A stretch of 12,538 nt of DNA from NCBI GenBank assembly GCA_013140405.1, contig JABFSV010000023.1:1-12538 (forward strand). Direction: 5' to 3'. Below are positions 8,115 through 12,538 of this stretch, in pieces. Position 1 is the stretch's first letter. Each line of letters begins with the position of its first letter. This stretch comes from Methyloglobulus sp. (GTDB lineage Bacteria; Pseudomonadota; Gammaproteobacteria; Methylococcales; Methylomonadaceae). The notes beneath the pieces were generated by a model that was not told where the DNA came from, ran no database searches, and saw only the letters and a program-made list of their open reading frames with translations. The translations under genes and the position numbers were made by a program.

Positions 8115-8160
8115 GGCTCAAGGCACAAAATAACAAATTTAATTTGTTATGCCTTGAGCC
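8115..8160 (+). terminator. Long imperfect hairpin after the OmpA-family gene
   Basis: GGCTCAAGGC (8115-8124) pairs with GCCTTGAGCC (8151-8160), and nested inside are ATAACAAATT (8130-8139) and AATTTGTTAT (8141-8150); a five-base bulge ACAAA (8125-8129) separates the two stems on one side only. About 20 bp can form. It starts four bases after the stop codon. There is no immediate T run, so it may be a 3'-end stabiliser, a cruciform or a Rho-linked terminator. Confidence 0.6.
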
Positions 8161-8172
8161 TTGAGCCTTGAA
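8152..8172. repeat. 7-bp tandem repeats (CCTTGAG)
   Basis: CCTTGAG, CCTTGAG, CCTTGAA run in tandem immediately after, and partly within, the right arm of the hairpin at 8115-8160. The extra copies look like slippage of the hairpin arm and give alternative registers for the stem. Confidence 0.7.
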
Positions 8173-8242
8173 TTATTTTATTCGTAGCCGCCTAAATCGA
8201 CCTAAATAGCCAACAAAAAACCAGCTACTCAGTGTTCTATTT

Positions 8243-8248
8243 TATAAT
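8243..8248 (+). promoter_or_regulatory. Candidate -10 box for lipoprotein gene
   Basis: A perfect TATAAT. No good -35 hexamer is seen at 16-18 bases. If used, transcription would start near 8255, downstream of an ATG at 8249, which favours the ATG at 8285 as the true start of the next gene. Confidence 0.35.
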
Positions 8249-8284
8249 ATGAAGAATTTACAAACTCACAATAACTATAAGCGT

Positions 8285-8755
8285 ATGAAAATCGAACCCT
8301 ATAAACAAAACCCCTTCATTTCTGTTTTAATTGGCATAGTAATTGCTTTTTCGTTAACCGCGTGTTCTGATGAAAAACCCAAAGCGGAACAAGCGATAAC
8401 GCAAGATAAAGCCGCCCAGGCAGAAACCGTCAGCGTTGATTCCCCACATGACCCAACGCCTGAAGCGGAAATGTCGCAAAAACAAAAATTTGAACATGAT
8501 TTTGCCGCGCAATGTATCGACAGGGAATTGAACAATTCCACAAATAAAATAGCCGATGCAGGAAGGCTCACCAAATCATGCGAATGTATCGCAGCTTACA
8601 TCACGAAAGACTTAACCGATGAAGAAGCGGAAAAATTTAATTCCGAACACGAACATCCCCAGTCATTGCGAATTAAATTTGAAGCTGCGGCGTACGAATG
8701 CTTACAGGAAAAAGTCCAACCTGCTGAGCCTAAGTTGTTTGGTAAACAACAATAG
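8285..8755 (+). CDS. Cysteine-containing lipoprotein of unknown function
   Basis: The 156-residue chain (from ATG 8285) starts with a lipoprotein signal peptide, hydrophobic FISVLIGIVIAFSLTAC, whose LTAC lipobox marks Cys27 as the acylated residue. Ser and Asp follow Cys27 (C-S-D); Asp at +3 does not signal inner-membrane retention, so outer-membrane sorting is possible. A charged Ala/Glu/Gln linker leads to a C-terminal helical domain with four Cys: AAQCIDREL, SCECIAAY and YECLQ, likely forming two disulfides in the periplasm. I do not recognise a family. A longer start at ATG 8249 exists but lacks an SD and overlaps the candidate -10 box. It converges on the DUF2063 gene; no shared operon is possible. 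Confidence 0.7.
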   Translation: MKIEPYKQNPFISVLIGIVIAFSLTACSDEKPKAEQAITQDKAAQAETVSVDSPHDPTPEAEMSQKQKFEHDFAAQCIDRELNNSTNKIADAGRLTKSCECIAAYITKDLTDEEAEKFNSEHEHPQSLRIKFEAAAYECLQEKVQPAEPKLFGKQQ

Positions 8756-8766
8756 CGGATTGCCGT

Positions 8767-8800
8767 TAACCCCGTTCCTTACGTAAATGGCACGGGGTTA
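8767..8800. terminator. Candidate bidirectional stem-loop between convergent genes
   Basis: TAACCCCGT (8767-8775) pairs with ACGGGGTTA (8792-8800), a 9-bp stem with a 16-base loop, in the gap between the convergent lipoprotein and DUF2063 genes. Two weaker dyads follow at 8835-8855 (CTAAGAG/CTCTTAG) and 8881-8900 (GCCGC/GCGGC, abutting the DUF2063 stop). None has a strong T run, so termination efficiency is uncertain. Confidence 0.5.
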
Positions 8801-8900
8801 TAGGTGAACGCTTATGTAAAATGCCAGATAAATCCTAAGAGCTTTACCCTCTTAGCAAATCAAACCACATTGACTTTAATGCCGCGAAAATACTAGCGGC

Positions 8901-9647
8901 TTAAGTCACCGAAATTACATTTTTTTCAGCGAACTCTTGGAGTATTTGTAACCCTCCCTTAATGATAAGGTCAGGATTAGGATGCTGGGATTCTTGGGCA
9001 ACTTGAGCCAGACAAGTTAGCGCTTTGATTTGTCCACTTTCTTCGATAATCTCCAACAACCTATAAGTCATTGGATTAATTTCAATAAATTTTACCTCAT
9101 CGTCCTGTCCACGATAAGCAAGGAGTGATGTGGGCTGTCCAGGCGGCACTTGCGGCAAATAGTCGGGGGAAATAAGTTGGACGGGGAATTGGTAAACCAA
9201 CGGCCAAGCCAAAGGCGATAGCTGTATGGTCTGGTCAAGCAAATCATCAAAATTCTGTTGATTGGCCTTTACCTCGTCTTTGGCGATGGATAAGGCCATC
9301 TCGACCCATTCGTAGTGCGCCAATTCCAGCAGAAAAGGAAAATCATTCGGATTATCCCGCTCATTTTCCAGGTAATCTAGGAACTCTTCGGCAATGTCGG
9401 AAAAGTACGGTGTTTTGCAATGATGCCTGGAAAAAAAATCTTGCGCGAGGTCATACCACTGTTGGTCATCCAATATTTTTCGGATAACAGGGAAATTTCC
9501 GGCCAGAAAGCCTTCAATATTGTTAAATATTAATTCCCGGTACATCTCCATGCGTTCTGGTTTTACGTCAGCGGGTGCGGGATTTGTTACAGGATTACGA
9601 ATGTATTGGGTAAATTCGAGTTGTTTGGCTTTAAAATCGACGGACAT
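8901..9647 (-). CDS. DUF2063 partner of MNIO enzyme (BufC/HvfC-like)
   Basis: The 248-residue protein matches the DUF2063 family that accompanies DUF692 enzymes in bufferin, HvfABC and related RiPP clusters. Visible family features are the N-terminal helical domain with R-x-x-x-Y-R-x-L-x-x-N (ERMEMYRELIFNNIEGFL), the FPVIRKIL turn, FFSRHHCKTPYFSDIAEEFL and LLELAHYEWVEMAL, followed from about residue 150 by a C-terminal domain with LLAYRGQDDEVKFIEINPMTYRLLEIIE. The family is thought to recognise the precursor and present it to the iron enzyme; in methanobactin clusters the equivalent partner MbnC is required for activity. It starts three bases after the DUF692 stop, so the two are translationally coupled and probably form a complex. 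Confidence 0.9.
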   Translation of the reverse strand: MSVDFKAKQLEFTQYIRNPVTNPAPADVKPERMEMYRELIFNNIEGFLAGNFPVIRKILDDQQWYDLAQDFFSRHHCKTPYFSDIAEEFLDYLENERDNPNDFPFLLELAHYEWVEMALSIAKDEVKANQQNFDDLLDQTIQLSPLAWPLVYQFPVQLISPDYLPQVPPGQPTSLLAYRGQDDEVKFIEINPMTYRLLEIIEESGQIKALTCLAQVAQESQHPNPDLIIKGGLQILQEFAEKNVISVT

Positions 9648-9650
9648 AGC

Positions 9651-10502
9651 TTAGGCCGATTTTCTTTCGTGCTGAACTCGCCAGTCATTCTGTATGGTTT
9701 TGATGGTATTCACTTCTTTCAACAATATGTCCATGGGCGGGATATTGAAATCGCGCTCCAATAAGGTGGGAAACACACCAAAAAGCTCATACGCCTTACC
9801 CAACAACTTCCAGACCGGATCAATAATATCTGCACCATGCGTATCAACGAGAAAATCTTCGGCTTCCACATAATGCCCAGCAATATGGGCGTAGGCAATC
9901 CGATGTGCGGGCATGGCTTTTAGGAATGCTTCGGCATCATAGTCATGATTGACGCTATTCACGTAGATATTATTGATGTCCAACAACACGTTACAATCGG
10001 CTTCATTGACAACGGCATTGAAAAAGTCGATCTCGTCCATCTCCTGGCCAGGCGCGGCATAATACGAGACGTTTTCGATAGCGATACGTTGTTCCAAAAT
10101 GTCTTGTACCCGTTTGATCCGTGCAGCCACATGAGTTACGGCTTCTTCAGTAAACGGGATAGGCATCAGGTCATACAAGTGTCCATCCTTGCTGCAATAG
10201 CTTAGATGCTCACTGTATAACTTGATACCATGCTCGGATATAAACTTTTTGACTGCTAGGACAAAGGTTTCATCCAAGGGATCGGTACTACCAAGCGATA
10301 AGGACAAACCGTGACAGACAAAATCATACCGTTCTGTCATCGAACGGAATTGCCGACCTGATTTGCCGCCGATGGTAATCCAGTTTTCGGGTGCAACCTC
10401 GTAAAAACCGACCTCAGCCGGTGGCGACGCAACGATTTGGTTTAGTATTGACCTACGCAGACCTAAACCAGCATCGCGCACTAAATAGGGATTTGTGTCC
10501 AT
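9651..10502 (-). CDS. DUF692 multinuclear non-heme iron oxidase (MNIO, BufB/HvfB-like)
   Basis: This 283-residue TIM-barrel protein belongs to the DUF692/MNIO family (MbnB, BufB, HvfB), iron enzymes that oxidise Cys or other residues of ribosomal peptides, for example to oxazolone-thioamide pairs or thiooxazoles. Motifs in order are GLGLRRSIL at 12, YEVAPENW at 34, FVCHGLSLSLGS at 61, LYSEHLSYC at 95, IAIENVSYY at 140, LLDINNIYVNSVNHDYD at 173, YAHIAGHY at 204, DTHG at 220 and LLERD at 247. Candidate iron ligands are His64, His99, Glu143, residues of the Asp175-Asn178 loop, His206/His210, Asp220, His222 and Glu249. All expected ligand positions appear filled, so the enzyme looks active. SD AAAGGTG lies about seven bases upstream. 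The substrate is almost certainly the Cys-rich peptide encoded 81 bases upstream. Confidence 0.93.
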   Translation of the reverse strand: MDTNPYLVRDAGLGLRRSILNQIVASPPAEVGFYEVAPENWITIGGKSGRQFRSMTERYDFVCHGLSLSLGSTDPLDETFVLAVKKFISEHGIKLYSEHLSYCSKDGHLYDLMPIPFTEEAVTHVAARIKRVQDILEQRIAIENVSYYAAPGQEMDEIDFFNAVVNEADCNVLLDINNIYVNSVNHDYDAEAFLKAMPAHRIAYAHIAGHYVEAEDFLVDTHGADIIDPVWKLLGKAYELFGVFPTLLERDFNIPPMDILLKEVNTIKTIQNDWRVQHERKSA

Positions 10503-10528
10503 GGGAACACCTTTATTAGTCTGAGAAA

Positions 10529-10549
10529 GGAGGGCATTAGCTGCCCTCC
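10529..10549 (-). terminator. Attenuator-like hairpin between precursor and MNIO genes
   Basis: On the minus strand GGAGGGCA pairs with TGCCCTCC around a five-base loop (GCTAA), an 8-bp GC-rich stem followed by the U-rich UUUCUC. It sits in the 81-base gap after the precursor stop and before the DUF692 start. A leaky terminator or 3' stabiliser here would make precursor mRNA exceed enzyme mRNA, as is common in RiPP operons. Confidence 0.7.
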
Positions 10550-10583
10550 CCTATCTAAAACCGCGTAAACTAGCTACGAAATT

Positions 10584-11171
10584 TTATTTTGCTGGCGCAG
10601 GTGCAGCAGGTGCTGCTGCGGCTGGTGTTTTCATGCTTGCGCCACAAGAGCCGTCTTTGCTCTTCATCATTTCGGTGCAGCCTGTCATGCCTTCACCACA
10701 GCCTTTCATGGCCGCGCCACAAGCACCTTCTTTGGTTTTTGCTGCTTCGCAATTCTTCATACCTTCGGCACAAGCTGCGCCACAGCTACCTTCTTTTGCA
10801 GATTTATCCATACCGCAAGCGCCTTCTTTGCCTTTCATCATAGCACCGCAGGATTTTTCCATGCCTGGCTTCATTTTGCCATCTTTCATCATGGCCCCAC
10901 ACGCGCCACCATCTGCTTTCTTGGCTGCTGTTGCTGTACTTCCAGCAGCCGCTGCGTTTCCAGCACACGCGCCTTCGGCAGTTTTTGACTTAGCTGCGTC
11001 GCCCATGCCCATAGACGCACCACATTTCATTTCGGCTAACTGCATATAGCCTGAAGACAGCTCGGTCATTCCAAATGGGTTGGTTTCGGCATTGGCAGGC
11101 ATTGCCGCAAATGTTGAAATAAGGGCAGCGCCCATTGCTGCAGCTAAAGGGGTTTTATTCATTTTTTTCAT
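10584..11171 (-). CDS. Secreted Cys/Met-rich RiPP precursor (HvfA/BufA-like)
   Basis: The 195-residue chain has a Sec signal peptide cut after AMPANA (residue 28), then ETNPFGMTELSSGYMQLAEMKCG, which is the conserved post-signal stretch of HvfA-type precursors (NPF-x-x-T-E-L-x-x-GY). The mature 167 residues contain 12 Cys (50, 69, 91, 108, 119, 130, 134, 141, 151, 158, 165, 176); eight are followed by Gly, mostly in (E/D)G(A/S)CGA or K-x-CGAMM units. There are also 18 Met and many Lys, Ala and Gly; the end is a Pro/Ala tail. Known relatives are mostly shorter with compact EGKCG repeats. The start ATG has GGAG eight bases upstream. The downstream DUF692 and DUF2063 genes should modify the cysteines before export; the product probably binds copper or another soft metal in the periplasm or outside. 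The metal and modification are inference. Confidence 0.85.
   Translation of the reverse strand: MKKMNKTPLAAAMGAALISTFAAMPANAETNPFGMTELSSGYMQLAEMKCGASMGMGDAAKSKTAEGACAGNAAAAGSTATAAKKADGGACGAMMKDGKMKPGMEKSCGAMMKGKEGACGMDKSAKEGSCGAACAEGMKNCEAAKTKEGACGAAMKGCGEGMTGCTEMMKSKDGSCGASMKTPAAAAPAAPAPAK
10639..11025 (-). repeat. Degenerate coding repeats for Cys-Gly units
   Basis: Within the precursor gene a ~20-base unit recurs, clearest at 10639-10658 and 10714-10733 (GCGCCACAAGCACCTTCTTT on the plus strand), with further diverged copies near 10778-10797, 10811-10830 and 10895-10914. Each encodes (K)(E/D)G(A/S)CGA. Spacing is irregular (Cys-to-Cys 4 to 22 residues), indicating old duplication plus drift, not a recent exact tandem array. 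Confidence 0.6.
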
Positions 11172-11346
11172 AGTGTTAACTCCAGGGTTATTATATTAAA
11201 GCATCGATACTGCTATACCGAAGTCAGGTTACGATACCCTTTCAGAACTGAACAAGGAATGAATAACCCGTTAATCGATGTGTTTACCACCAACCAAACT
11301 ATACAGATTTACTGAACTTCTTTCCAGTAATCATTAGCTTAACTGA
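11172..11346 (-). promoter_or_regulatory. Upstream control region of the precursor operon
   Basis: This 175-base gap separates the precursor gene from nth, both leftward. On the minus strand GTAACC (complement at 11227-11232), 17 bases, then TATCGA (11204-11209) resembles an extracytoplasmic-function sigma-factor promoter and would give a leader of about 26 bases including the SD. A perfect TATAAT (complement at 11190-11195) is also present but would start transcription inside the SD. A 7-bp dyad GTAATCA/TGATTAC (11327-11350) overlaps the nth stop. None is conclusive. Confidence 0.3.
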
Positions 11347-11979
11347 TTACATCGTTTTGTTATCGTATTCACACAGGTCGGCAATAACGCATTGACCACA
11401 CTTCGGTTTTCTCGCCACGCAAGTATATCGTCCGTGCAAAATTAGTAAATGATGGGCATCTTTTTTATGGCTTTTGGGCACCCATTTATCCAGTTTGCGC
11501 TCCACTTCCAACACGTTTTTTCCTGGGGCTATTTTAGTGCGGTTAGAAACCCGGAAAATATGGGTATCTACTGCAATGGTATGCTGCCCAAAAGCTGTAT
11601 TTAAAATCACGTTGGCAGTTTTTCTGCCAACACCTGCCAATGCTTCAAGTTCTTCACGCGTTTCAGGCACTTGTCCGTGGTGTTTGTCTAGCAACTGACC
11701 GCAAAGGGTGATGATATTGGCAGCTTTTGCATTATACAAGCCAATGGTTTTGACATAATTTTTTAGCCCGTCCAAACCTAATGCCAAAATAGCCTGCGGC
11801 GTGTTAGCGACAGGGAATAGTTTCGCTGTCGCTTTGTTCACGCCCTTGTCAGTTGCTTGCGCGGAAAGCACTACGGCGATTAATAATTCAAATGATGTGG
11901 AATAAACCAGTTCGGTGGTCGGCTCAGGGATGGTTTCTGCGAGGCGGTCAAAGATCGCCTGTCTTTTTTGTTGATTCAT
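11347..11979 (-). CDS. nth: Endonuclease III (DNA glycosylase/AP lyase)
   Basis: Endonuclease III removes oxidised pyrimidines and cleaves the abasic site in base-excision repair. The 210-residue chain closely follows E. coli Nth (211 residues): FELLIAVVLSAQATD near 30, the helix-hairpin-helix LEALAGVGRKTANVIL with catalytic Lys120, AVDTHIFRVSNR with catalytic Asp138, and the [4Fe-4S] motif C-x6-C-x2-C-x5-C at Cys187, Cys194, Cys197 and Cys203, all at the E. coli positions. It starts 11 bases after the rnfB/rsxB stop and is probably co-transcribed with it; the rnf/rsx-nth linkage is common in gammaproteobacteria. The SD is short (ACAGG just before ATG). Confidence 0.97.
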   Translation of the reverse strand: MNQQKRQAIFDRLAETIPEPTTELVYSTSFELLIAVVLSAQATDKGVNKATAKLFPVANTPQAILALGLDGLKNYVKTIGLYNAKAANIITLCGQLLDKHHGQVPETREELEALAGVGRKTANVILNTAFGQHTIAVDTHIFRVSNRTKIAPGKNVLEVERKLDKWVPKSHKKDAHHLLILHGRYTCVARKPKCGQCVIADLCEYDNKTM

Positions 11980-11990
11980 CCTGTGTACGA

Positions 11991-12538
11991 TTAAGCGGAA
12001 AACCTATCAACACTACTGTCAGAGTGCATTTTCAACAGCGCTTCTTTCTGCTTTCTTGCCTTTTCCGCTTTTTCCAGAACCTCGTTTTCTTTACGCCGAT
12101 TCCGAGCATCATAACGGTGCATTGCGGTTAATTTTTGTGCGGTTTTTTGCTCTGGTGACAACTGAATTGTCAGCGGTTTCACGACAATACAATCCACCGG
12201 ACACGGTGCAACACATAACTCGCAGCCTGTACATTCCGCTGCGATCACCGTGTGCATCAACTTCGCCGCACCCAAAATGGCATCGACGGGACATGCGGCA
12301 ATACATTTAACGCAACCGATACAGTCTTCTTCAACAATAACCGCTACTTGCTTAGGCTTGTGTACGCCAAATTCGGGATTCAAAGGTTTAGTCGCTAATC
12401 CCAATAAGTCAGCCAGTTCCAAGATACCTTCGTCACCACCCGGTGGACATTGGTTGATGTCCGCCTGACCTAGAGCAATCGCTTCCGCATAAGGCTTACA
12501 ACCCTTATAGCCGCATTGACCACATTGGGTTTGGGGCA
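11991..12538 (-). CDS. rsxB: RnfB/RsxB electron-transport ferredoxin subunit, partial
   Basis: The gene enters from the right edge, so its N-terminal membrane anchor is missing here. The visible 182 codons begin with [20 protein letters not shown], the C-x2-C-x4-C-x16-C [4Fe-4S] domain of RnfB/RsxB, ending in [12 protein letters not shown]. Two ferredoxin clusters follow, [16 protein letters not shown] and [16 protein letters not shown]. The chain ends in a charged, Lys/Glu-rich helical tail ([19 protein letters not shown]) that the 192-residue E. coli RsxB lacks. RnfB passes electrons within the membrane Rnf/Rsx complex (ion-coupled NADH:ferredoxin electron transfer, or SoxR reduction). Direct linkage to nth without rnfC-D-G-E between them suggests a stand-alone RnfB. 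A start at the internal TTG near 12422 is ruled out because it would delete the first cluster. Confidence 0.93.
   Translation of the reverse strand, partial: PQTQCGQCGYKGCKPYAEAIALGQADINQCPPGGDEGILELADLLGLATKPLNPEFGVHKPKQVAVIVEEDCIGCVKCIAACPVDAILGAAKLMHTVIAAECTGCELCVAPCPVDCIVVKPLTIQLSPEQKTAQKLTAMHRYDARNRRKENEVLEKAEKARKQKEALLKMHSDSSVDRFSA

Noticed and set aside
8152..8172. Short direct repeats as a CRISPR or VNTR locus
   Set aside because: The unit is only 7 bp, three copies without spacers; it is explained as slippage of a hairpin arm.
8249..8284. Upstream ATG for the lipoprotein
   Set aside because: It has no SD, sits directly on the TATAAT box, and makes the segment before the lipobox unusually long (38 residues).
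10633..11049. Plus-strand repetitive Pro/Ala/Phe-rich open frame
   Set aside because: It is the complement of the precursor gene's Cys-Gly repeats. The minus-strand gene has the signal peptide, SD and the matching maturation genes, so the plus frame is a shadow.
11190..11195. TATAAT as the precursor operon's -10 box
   Set aside because: Transcription from it would start within the SD, and no -35 element lies at a proper distance.
11172..11346. Riboswitch or small RNA upstream of the precursor gene
   Set aside because: I saw only short dyads and no recognisable riboswitch core in this 175-base stretch.
12420..12422. TTG as start of the RnfB gene
   Set aside because: The frame continues upstream with the conserved CGQCGYKGC iron-sulfur motif to the window edge, so the gene is longer and partial.

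Overview
The window reads as chromosomal DNA of a gammaproteobacterium. GlnA, OadGAB, endonuclease III and the RnfB/RsxB ferredoxin all look gammaproteobacterial, GC content is moderate, and start sites and SD sequences are ordinary. A methanotroph-like lineage (Methylococcales) would fit the gene set, but that is inference and nothing here proves it. I see no mobile element, tRNA, rRNA or CRISPR array.

Layout, left to right. (1) A leftward gene, cut by the window edge after its signal peptide, diverges from glnA. The long glnA leader carries two NtrC-like dyads 31 bp apart, and glnA ends in a strong terminator. (2) A small secreted protein resembling only the N-terminal part of flagellar FlgA. 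(3) A leftward operon oadG-oadA-oadB encoding the three subunits of the Na+-pumping oxaloacetate decarboxylase, with stem-loops between the genes. (4) A rightward HxlR-type regulator. (5) A DUF937-transmembrane-OmpA envelope protein, followed by a long imperfect hairpin. (6) A small cysteine-containing lipoprotein. (7) A leftward three-gene cluster: a secreted Cys/Met-rich peptide precursor, a DUF692/MNIO enzyme and a DUF2063 protein. (8) Leftward nth, preceded by a partial rnfB/rsxB.

The most interesting part is 8901-11171, a RiPP-type system of the bufferin/HvfABC kind. A Sec-exported precursor with 12 cysteines is encoded just upstream of a multinuclear iron oxidase and its partner. The precursor has the family hallmark after the signal peptide (NPFGMTELSSGYMQLA), but its cysteines lie in degenerate (E/D)G(A/S)CGA units spread over about 130 residues rather than in compact EGKCG repeats, and the mature chain also has 18 methionines. 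A GC-rich hairpin between precursor and enzyme gene probably sets precursor expression above enzyme expression. By family knowledge the product should be a post-translationally modified, metal-binding (probably copper) periplasmic or secreted polypeptide; the modification and the metal are not shown by the sequence.

The remaining genes are mainly housekeeping: nitrogen assimilation (glnA), Na+-coupled oxaloacetate decarboxylation (oad), base-excision repair (nth) and electron transfer (rnfB), plus three envelope proteins of unknown role.
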